A stretch of DNA of 64,000 nt from Hyphomicrobium sp. (lineage in GTDB: Bacteria; Pseudomonadota; Alphaproteobacteria; Rhizobiales; Hyphomicrobiaceae), in NCBI GenBank assembly GCA_030148725.1, contig JASBSU010000029.1, forward strand, positions 1 to 64,000. The letters are read 5' to 3'. Below, piece after piece: positions 41,886-51,266 of the stretch; the stretch's first letter is position 1; the number at the start of each line of letters is the position of its first letter. A model generated the notes under the pieces. The model searched no databases. It saw only the letters and a list, made by a program, of their open reading frames with translations, and was not told where the DNA came from. A program made the translations under genes and the position numbers.

Positions 41886-42923
41886 TTAACCCGCAGCGCG
41901 CCTGGTGGTGGGTCGAGCAGCTGTCGCGACTGCGATCAGCAGCTCTTCAGCGATGGCTTCCTCGAGGTTCGAATTGAGACGCGCGGCCTTAGCGGCCTCT
42001 GCCGCTTTGGCCAGCGCTTCCGCCAGCCGCGGTGACGTCCACATCCGGCATTGCAGACCGATGGCGTCCTTCGCCTTGAAGTGCACCGGCGGCCGCTGCT
42101 GGCGAATGACGTCCTCGAACGAACTGCCCGCATCGAGTTCGCCCCTGATCCGGTGCAGGCGTTGCAAAGCGCGCTGCAGTGCTAAAATGATCATCTGCGC
42201 GCTCTCGCCTGAGGCGATGGCGCGCGAAAACTCGGCAACGGCACGGACTGCATCGCCCGACGCCGCCGCATTGAGCGTGCGGTCGATCGCGAGTTCCGAA
42301 GCATCGCCGACGATCGCATCGATGTCCGCGGCCTCGATCTGCCCTTTGCCGGACGCATAAAGCGCCAGCTTTTCGATTTCTCCTCGAGACATCGCGCGGT
42401 CCGCACCCATGCGTGCGACCAGCATTTCACGGGCATCCGATGCGATTGTCAGTCCATGCGCCGTGAGCACCTCGCGAATGAGAGCTTCGATGTCGACCGC
42501 CTCGTCACCGTAGCAAGCGACCGCCGCCGCCTGCGCCGACTTCTCGAACAGCGCGCGCATGGAATCGCTTGGCTTGAGGTTTGCGGCCTCGACGATCAGC
42601 GTCGCCGCCAGTGTCCCGCCCTCGAGCAGCGGCTGCAAAGCCGCGGCGTTGATCCGCCGGCCGGCTGTGGCCCGCACGACCTTGGAGCCACCGAACATCG
42701 GTATCGTCTGCAGCTCGACGGCAAGCCGGTCAGGATCGTTATCGAGGTCGCTGTCATCGATGCGCACGATCTCGCCGGCCTCTCGCGCTGCGACGAGGGC
42801 CGCCAGCTTCTGAGCCCGCTCCGCGACGAGCCCCGCGTCTGTTCCGTAGAACAAGACGGCCGCGTACTTCGGGCCGGGCGGATTGAGAAACGAATTCGCC
42901 TGATGTGCCTTGATGGCTACCAT
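41886..42923 (-). CDS. holA: DNA polymerase III delta subunit
   Basis: The 345-residue product is the clamp-loader wrench that opens the beta clamp. The N-terminal FYGTDAGLVAERAQKL segment, the beta-contact LQTIPMFGGSKVV and the C-terminal helical collar are visible. The ATG at 42923 fits the family start; the frame extends to 43289 through lptE as a shadow. The leuS-lptE-holA order is conserved in alphaproteobacteria. Confidence 0.93.
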   Translation of the reverse strand: MVAIKAHQANSFLNPPGPKYAAVLFYGTDAGLVAERAQKLAALVAAREAGEIVRIDDSDLDNDPDRLAVELQTIPMFGGSKVVRATAGRRINAAALQPLLEGGTLAATLIVEAANLKPSDSMRALFEKSAQAAAVACYGDEAVDIEALIREVLTAHGLTIASDAREMLVARMGADRAMSRGEIEKLALYASGKGQIEAADIDAIVGDASELAIDRTLNAAASGDAVRAVAEFSRAIASGESAQMIILALQRALQRLHRIRGELDAGSSFEDVIRQQRPPVHFKAKDAIGLQCRMWTSPRLAEALAKAAEAAKAARLNSNLEEAIAEELLIAVATAARPTTRRAAG

Positions 42924-42975
42924 GATCGCGCGCCCGCTGCTGATCAGCGCCTTATAGCACGGCGCGTCGCAACGC

Positions 42976-43512
42976 TCAGGCAGCCCCTGACAGATAGGCG
43001 GCGATACGGCCTTTGACCTCTTCGCCCACCGTCTTGGCGGCGCGGTCCTCGGCTTCCTGGCGCGCGCGTACGTTGGCGAACACGCTGTCGAAGCGCTGGA
43101 AGGCGATACGACCGTTGCTTTCGCCCTGTAGCGCCACCGAGTGATCGGCGAGCCGCACCAGGCGGAAGCTGGTCCGAAGGTTATAGACGCTGCCCGAGGA
43201 GTTGCCGTCTTCCTGCACGAGCGTCGGCGTGATCGACTCGCGAATGACGATTTCCAGGCGATAGACGGGCTGCTCGGCGAGACCGCCACCCGTCGACTGA
43301 TAGATGAGCTCGTTGCGCAGACGCTGGCCGACGCGGCCCGGTATGGGCGCGATCTCCATCTGCTTCAGCTTTTCGTTGACGTCCGGGCCGCCTATGATGG
43401 CGCTCGAAGCGTACATCGGACGGAAGCCGGAATCGCCGCAGCCTGCCACAAGCACGGATGCCATGGCACACGCCAACAAAACCTGGATCGTCCCTCGGCG
43501 GCTAGCGTTCAA
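42976..43512 (-). CDS. lptE: LPS-assembly lipoprotein LptE
   Basis: The 178-residue lipoprotein has a signal peptide ending in the lipobox VAGC (Cys25) and then the LptE pattern GFRPMYA and IPGRVGQRLRNELIY. LptE plugs the LptD barrel in the outer membrane during LPS insertion. It lies 21 bases after leuS and 52 bases before holA, on the same strand. Confidence 0.92.
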   Translation of the reverse strand: MNASRRGTIQVLLACAMASVLVAGCGDSGFRPMYASSAIIGGPDVNEKLKQMEIAPIPGRVGQRLRNELIYQSTGGGLAEQPVYRLEIVIRESITPTLVQEDGNSSGSVYNLRTSFRLVRLADHSVALQGESNGRIAFQRFDSVFANVRARQEAEDRAAKTVGEEVKGRIAAYLSGAA

Positions 43513-43533
43513 GCGCCGTCCCCCGTGCTCGGC

Positions 43534-46158
43534 CTACACGACGACATTCACAATCTTCTGCGGCACGACAATGACCTTCTTGACTGGTCGCCCTTCGAGG
43601 GCCCGCTGCACCGGCTCTAGTTCCAGCGCCGCCGCCTCGATTTCCCCGCGATCAGCCGTTCGGGCAATCGTCAATTCATCCCGCCGCTTACCATTCACCT
43701 GTACGGCAATGGTAATCGTATCGTCAACGAGCAACGCCGGATCGACCTCAGGCCAGGCCTGATTGGCCAATAGTGTGTTGTATCCGAGCCGCGCCCAGCT
43801 TTCCTCGGCCAGATGCGGCACCATCGGCCCGATCATCTGCACCAGGAACTCCAGCGCTTCCCGCTGCGCCCAGGCGAAATCCGTCCCCGTTTTCCCCAAC
43901 GAGCCGCTGAGAACATTTGCGAACTCATAGACCTGGGCAACCGCCACGTTGAAGCGCAGCGCTTCGATGGAGCGGGCGACGTGGTCGAGCGCCTTGTGGG
44001 CAGCCCGGCGCAACGCGGTCGCTTCTGGCCCGAAGGTGTCCGGCTTCGGCGTACCGATGTCCGCCGCCCCTTCCGCACCCTGGTCCACAAGCCGCCATAC
44101 GCGCTGCACGAAGCGGCGGGCGCCCTCGACGCCAACGTCCGTGTAGATGACGTCGCGTTCCGGCGGGCTGTCCGACAGCACGAACCAGCGCGCCACGTCG
44201 GCCCCGTAGCGGGAGACGAAGTCGTCGAGGTCGACGGTGTTCTTGCGCGACTTCGACATCTTCTCGATCGCACCGATGACGGCCGGCTCACCGGTCGAGA
44301 TCTCGAACGCCTTGCGCGCTGCGCCTTCACCTTCGACACGCACCTGCGTCGGCTGCAGCCAGCCGCCGTGGCGGGACTTGTAGGTCTCGTGGGTGACCAT
44401 GCCTTGCGTGAACAGGGCCGCGAAGGGTTCGCGCACGTTCGACGAGAGCTTCAGGTTTCCGGTGTCGCACATGGCGCGCGTGAAGAAGCGCGAGTAGAGC
44501 AGATGCAGAATCGCATGCTCGATGCCGCCGATGTATTGGTCGACCGACAGCCAGTAGGCAGCCGCGTCCTTGTCGACCGGCGTCTCGGCATGCGGCGACG
44601 TAAAGCGCGCGAAATACCAGGACGAATCGACGAACGTGTCCATGGTGTCGGTCTCGCGACGCGCTTCGCCACCGCAGCTGGGGCACTTCACGTGCTTCCA
44701 CGTCGGATGCCGGTCCAGCGGGTTGCCGGGCTTGTCGAAGGTCGCATCCGGTGGCAGTTCCACCGGCAGGTCGGCTTCCGGCACCGGAACCATGCCGCAG
44801 CTCTCGCAATGGCTCACCGGGATCGGGCAGCCCCAATACCGCTGCCGCGAGACGCCCCAGTCGCGCAGGCGATAATTGATCTTGCGCTGGCCGACCGGCT
44901 TTTTGCTGAGCTTGGCCTTTTCGAGCCGCGTTGCCGCTTCTTCGAAGGCTTCCGCCGTCGTCATGCCGTCGAGGAACGACGAGTTGATCATCGTGCCGTC
45001 GCCATCGTGCGCCTTGTCCTTGACGGCGAACGTCGCCGGGTCCTCGCCTTGCGGCAGGATCACGGGCTTGAACGGCAGATTGTATTTGCGCGCGAAATCA
45101 AGGTCGCGCTGGTCGCCCGACGGGCAGCCGAAGATGGCGCCCGTGCCGTAGTCCATGAGGATGAAGTTCGCGACGTAGACCGGCAGCGTCCAGTTCTTGT
45201 CGAACGGATGCACGGCGCGAATGCCGGTGTCGAAGCCCTGCTTCTCGGCCGTTTCGAGCTCCGCGACCGAAGTGCCCATATGGCGGCACTCCTCGCAGAA
45301 TTTGGCGAGCGCCGGGTTCTTCTCGGCCGCTGCCTTCGCGAGCGGGTGATCGGGCGCGAGCGCCACGAAGGCCGCGCCGAACAGCGTGTCGGGCCGCGTC
45401 GTATAGACCTCGACTTCGCTTTCGCCCTCGGGCGCCGTCTTCTTGTCGAGCGCGAACCGCACGAGCAGGCCGTCCGACCGCCCGATCCAGTTCGCCTGCA
45501 TCAGGCGCACCTTCTCCGGCCACTTGTCGAGAGTCTGCAGCGCTTCCAGTAGCTCGTCCGCGTATTCGGTGATCCGGAAGAACCACTGCGTCAGCTCACG
45601 CTGCTCGACGAGCGCGCCCGAGCGCCATCCGCGGCCATCGATCACCTGCTCGTTGGCGAGCACGGTGTGATCGACCGGATCCCAGTTGACCTTCGAGGAC
45701 TTGCGGTACGCGAGGCCCTTCTTGAGGAAATCGAGGAACAGCTTCTGCTGGTGCCGGTAGTACTCCGGCGAGCAGGTGGCAATCTCGCGCGACCAATCGA
45801 GCGAAAAGCCCATCGACTTGAGCTGCCGCCGCATCGTGTCGATGTTCTGGTACGTCCACTCCGCCGGATGCACCTTCCGCTCCATGGCGGCGTTCTCGGC
45901 CGGCATGCCGAACGCGTCCCAGCCCATGGGGTGCAACACATTGAAACCCTTGGCACGCTTATAGCGTGCGAAGACGTCGCCCATGGTGTAGTTGCGGGAA
46001 TGGCCAACGTGGATGCGCCCTGACGGATAAGGGAACATCTCGAGCACGTAGCACTTGGGACCGGCGCCCTCGTTTGAGGCGCGGAAGATGTCGGCCTTGT
46101 TCCAGGCCTCCTGCCAGTGCTTTTCGCGTGCAGGCGCGTCGTAGCTTTGATTGGCCAT
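43534..46158 (-). CDS. leuS: Leucyl-tRNA synthetase
   Basis: A class I synthetase of 874 residues with a HIGH-type motif ([11 protein letters not shown]), a CP1 editing domain containing the threonine-rich [10 protein letters not shown], and KMSKS (EKMSKSRKN). Divergent from yggS with an 80-bp shared promoter gap. It leads the leuS-lptE-holA set. Confidence 0.97.
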   Translation of the reverse strand: MANQSYDAPAREKHWQEAWNKADIFRASNEGAGPKCYVLEMFPYPSGRIHVGHSRNYTMGDVFARYKRAKGFNVLHPMGWDAFGMPAENAAMERKVHPAEWTYQNIDTMRRQLKSMGFSLDWSREIATCSPEYYRHQQKLFLDFLKKGLAYRKSSKVNWDPVDHTVLANEQVIDGRGWRSGALVEQRELTQWFFRITEYADELLEALQTLDKWPEKVRLMQANWIGRSDGLLVRFALDKKTAPEGESEVEVYTTRPDTLFGAAFVALAPDHPLAKAAAEKNPALAKFCEECRHMGTSVAELETAEKQGFDTGIRAVHPFDKNWTLPVYVANFILMDYGTGAIFGCPSGDQRDLDFARKYNLPFKPVILPQGEDPATFAVKDKAHDGDGTMINSSFLDGMTTAEAFEEAATRLEKAKLSKKPVGQRKINYRLRDWGVSRQRYWGCPIPVSHCESCGMVPVPEADLPVELPPDATFDKPGNPLDRHPTWKHVKCPSCGGEARRETDTMDTFVDSSWYFARFTSPHAETPVDKDAAAYWLSVDQYIGGIEHAILHLLYSRFFTRAMCDTGNLKLSSNVREPFAALFTQGMVTHETYKSRHGGWLQPTQVRVEGEGAARKAFEISTGEPAVIGAIEKMSKSRKNTVDLDDFVSRYGADVARWFVLSDSPPERDVIYTDVGVEGARRFVQRVWRLVDQGAEGAADIGTPKPDTFGPEATALRRAAHKALDHVARSIEALRFNVAVAQVYEFANVLSGSLGKTGTDFAWAQREALEFLVQMIGPMVPHLAEESWARLGYNTLLANQAWPEVDPALLVDDTITIAVQVNGKRRDELTIARTADRGEIEAAALELEPVQRALEGRPVKKVIVVPQKIVNVVV

Positions 46159-46238
46159 ACGGCGTCGAACTTTCAGGATTTAGTGGCTAAGAGCGGGCGT
46201 AATGAGCCTTAAAGCACCTTTGGGGTCAAGGCGGTCGG

Positions 46239-46931
46239 ATGACACCGGACACTGAGAACACCACCGGAGCCGTGGAACGGCTGGCTGAAACCCAGGCGGA
46301 CATCGCCGCGGAGGCCGCTGAGGCGCGGCGCCCAGCATCCGACGTCCGGCTGATCGCCGTGTCGAAAACCTTCGACGCGCCAGAGATTCTCCCCGTTCTT
46401 AAGGCCGGCCAACGCCAGTTCGGCGAAAACCGCGTGCAAGAGGCCAAGGGCAAATGGCCGGCTCTCAAGGCGGACTTCCCCGACGTGCGCCTGCACCTCA
46501 TCGGCCCCTTGCAGTCGAACAAGGCCAAGGAGGCGGTCGAGTTGTTCGACGCCATCCACTCCATCGACCGCGAGAAGATCGCCCGCGCCATCGCCCATGA
46601 GATGGCAAAGCAGGGCAAGCATCTCGAGCTGTTTATCCAGGTCAACACCGGCGAGGAGCCGCAGAAGGCGGGCATCCCCCCGCGCGAGCTCCCGGCGTTC
46701 GCTCGCCTGTGCCGCGATGAGCTGCAGCTCGATATCGCCGGCCTGATGTGCATTCCGCCCGTCGACGAGGAGCCGGCGATCCACTTCGCCTTCCTCGCCA
46801 AGCTCGCCGCGGAGAACGGTTTCAGCGCCCTCTCCATGGGCATGAGCGACGACTACGCGACAGCCGTGGCCTTCGGCGCCACCTATGTCCGTGTCGGCAG
46901 TGCCATTTTCGGCTCGCGCCCGAAGCCCTGA
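46239..46931 (+). CDS. yggS: YggS-family PLP homeostasis protein
   Basis: The 230-residue PLP-binding TIM barrel is related to the alanine racemase N-terminal domain. The Schiff-base lysine lies in LIAVSKTF, followed by FGENRVQEAKGK, HLIGPLQSNK, and SMGMSDDYATAVAFG plus RVGSAIFG, which hold the phosphate. It regulates PLP supply and amino-acid balance. Divergent from leuS. Confidence 0.94.
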   Translation: MTPDTENTTGAVERLAETQADIAAEAAEARRPASDVRLIAVSKTFDAPEILPVLKAGQRQFGENRVQEAKGKWPALKADFPDVRLHLIGPLQSNKAKEAVELFDAIHSIDREKIARAIAHEMAKQGKHLELFIQVNTGEEPQKAGIPPRELPAFARLCRDELQLDIAGLMCIPPVDEEPAIHFAFLAKLAAENGFSALSMGMSDDYATAVAFGATYVRVGSAIFGSRPKP

Positions 46932-47026
46932 GGGTTTTCCAAAGGCAAATCAGCCCCGTCCGATTTGTGCCGGCAACCCGGTGCTAGGCTTCAGCCAATG
47001 ATTCGCATGAAGCTGGAGGCACGAGG

Positions 47027-47914
47027 ATGACCACAGCCGCCGCTCGGGTTGAAGCGCGAGCCGATGCCGCCGCTGCAGATGCAGCGAACGACGCCCGCGC
47101 CGAGGTGACGAAGATCCCCGGTGTATCGAAGGCTACGGCAGCCAAGGCCGTGAAGAACGGCTACTACCACTTCGTCGTCGACATCTGGATCACCAACTTC
47201 AACTCCATCGAGTTCGGCATCTACAAACACTCGCGCAATCGCGCCAAGTCGCGCCAGTTCACCGCCGACATGGACATCTTCGCCGAGATTTTGGAGGGCG
47301 GTGAGCGCACCGGCCTCATCGGCTACCGAGAGGATCTCTGGAAGAACAAGGACACGAAGGACAAGCGCCTCGTCTTCAAGATCTTCAACGACTCGCTGAA
47401 TTGGCGCGCGACGATGGATCTGATGCTGGGCCGCTCACTGCAGCAGACGATCGCCTCGCGCGGCCTTCCGGTGATGGTCTATTCGATCAACACCGACGAG
47501 GACGCCTTCGTCGTCTATCTCGAGCGCTCGGCCAACAAGTGGCCGTTCATGCCGGAGAACTTCGGTTTCTTCATCACCGGCAAGGACGGGCAGCCGATCT
47601 TCTATCGGATCAAGCGCGACTTCATCAATCTCGGCGGCGACTACACGGTCTACGACCAGCAGGGCAAGAAGATCGGTCACCTCGACGGAAAGATCTTCTC
47701 CATCGGCGGCAAATGGCGAGGCAAGGTGAAGGTCGAGCATGCCGACCGCCGCTTGCTGAGCGTGCTGCAGCTCTTCTCAGCCTTGCAGGTCTTCAACGGT
47801 GATTGCCGCCGCCATATGCGTCGCCTCTGGCGCGACGTGGTCAACGGCAAGCTCAAGCCGACGATCGATGCGCAGGAGTTCGACCTCTACAAGAACCCAC
47901 GCCGCGTGCGCTAA
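47027..47914 (+). CDS. Hypothetical protein with LURP-one-like C-terminal region
   Basis: The 295-residue protein has no signal or membrane segment. Residues about 175-245 read as alternating beta strands with YTVYDQQGKKIGHLDGKIF and IGGKWRGKVKVEHA, resembling the LURP-one/Tubby-like phospholipid-scramblase fold. The N-terminal 40 residues are Ala/Asp-rich. The fold call is by eye. Convergent with hipA (21-bp gap). Confidence 0.6.
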   Translation: MTTAAARVEARADAAAADAANDARAEVTKIPGVSKATAAKAVKNGYYHFVVDIWITNFNSIEFGIYKHSRNRAKSRQFTADMDIFAEILEGGERTGLIGYREDLWKNKDTKDKRLVFKIFNDSLNWRATMDLMLGRSLQQTIASRGLPVMVYSINTDEDAFVVYLERSANKWPFMPENFGFFITGKDGQPIFYRIKRDFINLGGDYTVYDQQGKKIGHLDGKIFSIGGKWRGKVKVEHADRRLLSVLQLFSALQVFNGDCRRHMRRLWRDVVNGKLKPTIDAQEFDLYKNPRRVR

Positions 47915-47920
47915 CGCCGC

Positions 47921-47952
47921 CTGCGCGGCTGCCTTTCAGGCCGGCCGCGCAG
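47921..47952. terminator. Hairpin at the convergent end of the LURP-like gene and hipA
   Basis: CTGCGCGGC (47921-47929) pairs perfectly with GCCGCGCAG (47944-47952), overlapping the last codons of hipA. It could end both converging transcripts; no U-run is present. Confidence 0.4.
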
Positions 47953-49282
47953 CCTTCGGCTTTGAAACTTTGCGCCCCTTGTCGGGCGCCGGTTTTATTC
48001 TCGCCGGCGCCGCCTCGGGCTCGGCGCCCTGTTCGTCCGACAGCCCCGACATCAGAGCGCGTGCGCGCCTCTCGATGGCGGTCGTCACCGTCTCGATGAG
48101 CGGATGACCGCCCGCCGGCATCGCCGCAACATCCGCCCCGGCTTTGCGCGTTTCGACCAGCGCGCCTTTTGCCAGCGTCTCGACGCGCGCGATGAGGCGT
48201 GTCGCATTGAGCCCGACGTCGGCGGCAAAGCGCTGCCAGTGGCGCCGCTTCAAATGCTCGCCGCGGTTCTTGCCGGCGATCTTCTGCGCCATGTTGCGTG
48301 TCACGTGCTCCCACGCTTCCCCGCACATGATGTCGTAGATCGGTGCCAGCCGAAAACCTTTGCCGGAAATCATCATGGAATAGTTCTTCGCGTGCGCGTC
48401 GGTGTTGCACGCGATGACGTTGAAGATCACGTAGTCGAGAAGATTGACGACATCCGGCGCCTGCATGGCGTTGCGCGTCGTCGCGAAGATGTCGGCGAGC
48501 GACGGCCCTGCGATGCCGGTCTGATTCGATTCGTATTTCGCCGACGGCGGCTTGCCGAGCGCCTGGCAGAAATCCTCTTGGTGCAGGCGCCGCCAGCGCC
48601 CCTGCTGCTCGACGCGATCGTAGCGCTTCACCATCAGGTAGCTGCGTTGGCCCGCCTTCCCCGTCGTCACCTCCGGTGCGTTGAGACCAAGGCGCTTCGC
48701 CAGCACCAGGCACAGCGCTTCATTCTGCACGCCGCCGAACAGGCGCTCTGCATCCGGCTTCAGGATCCACGTCGACGGCGCCCCGTTGATCGGCACGCAG
48801 ATGCGACCCTTCTCGTCGATGGCGACACCGAGCTTGGTCTGCACACCGGCCAGCGACATCGAAACCCCGTCCTCGCCGACGAGAAACGGCTTCGACGGCA
48901 GCTCGTTCAGAATCTTTTCGAGCGTCTTGCCGTCGGGGATCGGACGCCAATCCTGCGTGCTGGTCGTCCCCGGCTTGCCGATCGACAGCGCGCCCGCGGT
49001 ATCGCGTCCGAGCTCGGAGAGGATGCCGATGACGTCTTCGGGCGCTGCGCCCAGTTGCAGGCCGATGGCGCGCAGCTGCGTCGATTCCGGCAACAGGTTT
49101 GCCGCCCACGGCAGGAACAGCCGCGCCGGCACGCGGCTTGGCGACAGCGGCATCAGGAGCGAGATCGGGAACGCTCCGCGCATCGTCAGCCACTCAGGCG
49201 CATAGGTGAAGCTCGGACCGTCGCTCTGCACCTCGATGGTGCCGACGACGCGGCTCTCATAGTAGACGGCGAGCTTAGCCAC
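47936..49282 (-). CDS. hipA: HipA-family serine/threonine kinase toxin
   Basis: The 448-residue kinase has the N-terminal HipA subdomain (MRGAFPISLLMPLSP), the ATP-site loop SLAGVQTKLGV (the region with the autophosphorylated Ser in E. coli), catalytic NTDAHAKNYS with the Asp, and DIM in place of DFG-like DxD. E. coli HipA inactivates glutamyl-tRNA synthetase by phosphorylation. A Lys/Pro-rich tail of about 30 residues is extra. The start overlaps hipB by 8 bases. Confidence 0.92.
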   Translation of the reverse strand: MAKLAVYYESRVVGTIEVQSDGPSFTYAPEWLTMRGAFPISLLMPLSPSRVPARLFLPWAANLLPESTQLRAIGLQLGAAPEDVIGILSELGRDTAGALSIGKPGTTSTQDWRPIPDGKTLEKILNELPSKPFLVGEDGVSMSLAGVQTKLGVAIDEKGRICVPINGAPSTWILKPDAERLFGGVQNEALCLVLAKRLGLNAPEVTTGKAGQRSYLMVKRYDRVEQQGRWRRLHQEDFCQALGKPPSAKYESNQTGIAGPSLADIFATTRNAMQAPDVVNLLDYVIFNVIACNTDAHAKNYSMMISGKGFRLAPIYDIMCGEAWEHVTRNMAQKIAGKNRGEHLKRRHWQRFAADVGLNATRLIARVETLAKGALVETRKAGADVAAMPAGGHPLIETVTTAIERRARALMSGLSDEQGAEPEAAPARIKPAPDKGRKVSKPKAARPA

Positions 49283-49625
49283 GCGGGTCGTCCTCCGCGT
49301 CCGGCATGTCGTCGATGAGATCCGGCAGCAGCGGGTTGTCAGCGTTGCTGTTGGCCGACATCAGATCGAACGTCCTGAGGCCGACCGCAGCCGCCACCAC
49401 CAGCGCGCGGCCGAGCTGGCAGCTTGGCTTTCCGGCTTCGAGCTCCAGGATGAAACGGCGGCCGACGCCCGTGGCCAGCGCCAGATCGTCCTGCCGCATT
49501 TTCAGCGCTTCGCGGTGTTCGCGCACCATGGCCCCGAACTGCTGCGCGTGGGTCCGCGTCGCGTTTTCGAGCTCTGATACGGGTCGATCTGTTGTCGGCC
49601 GATTTGTTGCGGCTCTGTCTGCCAT
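49275..49625 (-). CDS. hipB: HipB-family antitoxin and repressor
   Basis: The 116-residue XRE-type HTH protein (MVREHREALKMRQDDLALATGVGRRFILELEAGKPSC core, quoted in part) precedes hipA on the same strand with overlapping ends. It should bind HipA and repress its own promoter. GGAGG precedes the ATG. Directly upstream are five 16-bp palindromes that are the obvious operators. The C-terminus is acidic (DDMPDAEDDP). Confidence 0.9.
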   Translation of the reverse strand: MADRAATNRPTTDRPVSELENATRTHAQQFGAMVREHREALKMRQDDLALATGVGRRFILELEAGKPSCQLGRALVVAAAVGLRTFDLMSANSNADNPLLPDLIDDMPDAEDDPRG

Positions 49626-49638
49626 GCCTGCCTCCGAT

Positions 49639-49854
49639 GTTCCCGTTCGGGAACCTTCGGGCCTGCGACTGGCTCCGACCGCTCGTATGTTCCCGTTCGG
49701 GAACTTTTACCGGGATTCGCCCCTCAGCGCGACCCCATGTTCCCGATCAGGAACATAAGCACCTGTGGACAGCCCTTCAACCCAATTTGTTCCCGGTCGG
49801 GAACATTTAAGCGGCTAAACCGCCAATTGGTCCAAAAAGTTCCCGTTCGGGAAC
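49639..49854. promoter_or_regulatory. Operator array of the hipBA locus: five palindromes at exactly 50-bp spacing
   Basis: Palindromes begin at 49639, 49689, 49739, 49789 and 49839. Sites 1, 2 and 5 are GTTCCCGTTCGGGAAC, site 4 has GG at the centre (GTTCCCGGTCGGGAAC) and site 3 is GTTCCCGATCAGGAAC. The outer GTTCC/GGAAC halves are invariant. Spacers are all 34 bp and unrelated. The array fills the gap between hipB and the SemiSWEET gene; the nearest site is 13 bases from the hipB start codon. Confidence 0.9.
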
Positions 49855-49859
49855 ACGGC

Positions 49860-50108
49860 CTACCCGTTCCGGATCTTCATCACGAGGATCGAGCCGGCAA
49901 GGATGAACGTCACGGTGTTGGCGACGATGATCGGCAGATCCTCGATCAGGATGCCGTACATCAGCCACGCGAATACGCCCGCCGTGAAGATCGCGAACAT
50001 CGCCAAGGAGATGTCCTGCGTCGAGTGCGAGCGCCACGTCTTTATGACCTGCGGAACGAAGGCGACCGTCGTCAGAATGCCGGCGACGAGGCCGAGAATG
50101 GTCACCAT
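49860..50108 (-). CDS. SemiSWEET-family small sugar transporter
   Basis: The 82-residue protein has three membrane helices and the PQ-loop-type motif AFVPQVIKTWRS near the N-terminus, as in SemiSWEETs, which dimerise into a sugar channel. Substrate unknown. The ATG at 50108 has AAGGA upstream. The hipB operator array starts 5 bases past its stop. Confidence 0.85.
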   Translation of the reverse strand: MVTILGLVAGILTTVAFVPQVIKTWRSHSTQDISLAMFAIFTAGVFAWLMYGILIEDLPIIVANTVTFILAGSILVMKIRNG

Positions 50109-50210
50109 CGATCGATTTCCTTCGCTCCGGATAGGTGCAACGCACATACACGACCCATGCGAAAAGCATAAGCCGTCCGGGCGGTTGCCGTGCGGGAGGT
50201 CCCTATCGGA

Positions 50211-50735
50211 TCAGCGTATGCCGAACTCGGAGAAGCACTGCCGCATGTATTCGCAGCGGTGCGAGCCGGAGAAATGCATGGCATCGCCCTTGGCCGGCGA
50301 GATGAACTGGCAGATCTCGTCGATGCCGCCCGGCGACAGCCAGCCCTGGCGCCGTCCGCGCTGCACGGCGAAGCAGTCGGCGGTCTCCTCGTCAGGGCCA
50401 CGGAACTGGTGGCCGCACTCATGCGAGTAGATCCACAGCTTCACCGGCGTCGTCAGGCGCGAAAGCAGGCGCATGTTCATGATCAGGAAGCCGGGATAGG
50501 CGGCGCCGTAGTCGTCGAGGTTGTTGTCGATCACGGTCGGCCGTGTGCCGCAGAACATCTTGATTCCGTCGAGCTTGAACTCGCCCTGCGGAACGAGCGT
50601 CGCCTCGCCGTTCGTGTGCGCGATGTATTCTTCCGGCGTCGGCGTCTTGGGATCCTGCGCAAGCGCAAGCGCCGGCAGCAACAGAAGTGCAACAAAACCC
50701 CTGGCCAGGCGGCGAATACCGCGGCGGATGATCAT
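50211..50735 (-). CDS. Putative secreted zinc metallopeptidase-like protein
   Basis: The 174-residue protein has a signal peptide (ALLLLPALALAQ) and an HECGHQF motif (HExxH) in YSHECGHQF followed 9 residues later by ADCFAVQRG, a pattern like the ADC(Y/F)A motif of neutral zinc metallopeptidases. Six cysteines suggest disulfides in the periplasm. No named family is assigned. The ATG at 50735 follows AAGAG; a TTG at 50756 is also in frame. Confidence 0.65.
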   Translation of the reverse strand: MIIRRGIRRLARGFVALLLLPALALAQDPKTPTPEEYIAHTNGEATLVPQGEFKLDGIKMFCGTRPTVIDNNLDDYGAAYPGFLIMNMRLLSRLTTPVKLWIYSHECGHQFRGPDEETADCFAVQRGRRQGWLSPGGIDEICQFISPAKGDAMHFSGSHRCEYMRQCFSEFGIR

Positions 50736-50849
50736 CGGCGACTCTTGGAATCCCAAACTACCCTAGCCCAGTTTGGCCCTGATCCGTTCCGGTTACAAGC
50801 CGGCTGCTGACCTTGATCCCAAAGAGGGTTTCCCGCCGCCTTGCGGCCT

Positions 50850-51266
50850 TCAGCCGCCCGCCGCCGCCTCGATTCGCTCCATATCCTCGTCCGAGAAGCC
50901 GAAGTGGTGGCCCACCTCGTGGATGAGCACGTTGGCGATGAGATCTCCCAGCGTTTCGCCGGAATTCGCCCACTCGTCGAGCAGCGGACGCCGGAACAGG
51001 AACACGATGTCGGGCTGTTGCGACACGTCGAGCACGCTCTTCTTGTCGAGGCTCACGCCCTGGTAGAGGCCGAGCAAGTCGAACGGGTCCTCTATGCCAA
51101 GTGCATCCAGTGCCTCGTCCGTGCCGAACTCCTCGACACGCACCAGAAGATCACCGGCCGGTTTGCGAAATTCCTCCGGCAGACGCAGCCAAACCTCCTG
51201 CGCCATCTGCTCGAACGTCTCGAGGTCAGGGGCGCTGATCCCCTCCCAGTCGATCTTATTTGTCAT
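50850..51266 (-). CDS. Metallopeptidase family protein (DUF1025, zincin-like)
   Basis: The 138-residue protein has the C-terminal zinc motif HEVGHHFGFSDEDM and the preceding IFLFRRPLLDEW-type segment (VFLFRRPLLDEW), matching PF06262. Cytoplasmic, substrate unknown. The start overlaps the methyltransferase stop by ATGA, so the two are translationally coupled in a likely leuC-methyltransferase-DUF1025 unit. Confidence 0.9.
   Translation of the reverse strand: MTNKIDWEGISAPDLETFEQMAQEVWLRLPEEFRKPAGDLLVRVEEFGTDEALDALGIEDPFDLLGLYQGVSLDKKSVLDVSQQPDIVFLFRRPLLDEWANSGETLGDLIANVLIHEVGHHFGFSDEDMERIEAAAGG

Noticed and set aside
49639..49854. CRISPR-like regular array (equal repeats and spacers)
   Set aside because: The repeats are only 16 bp and fully palindromic, the array abuts hipB, and no cas gene is present. 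An operator array explains it better.
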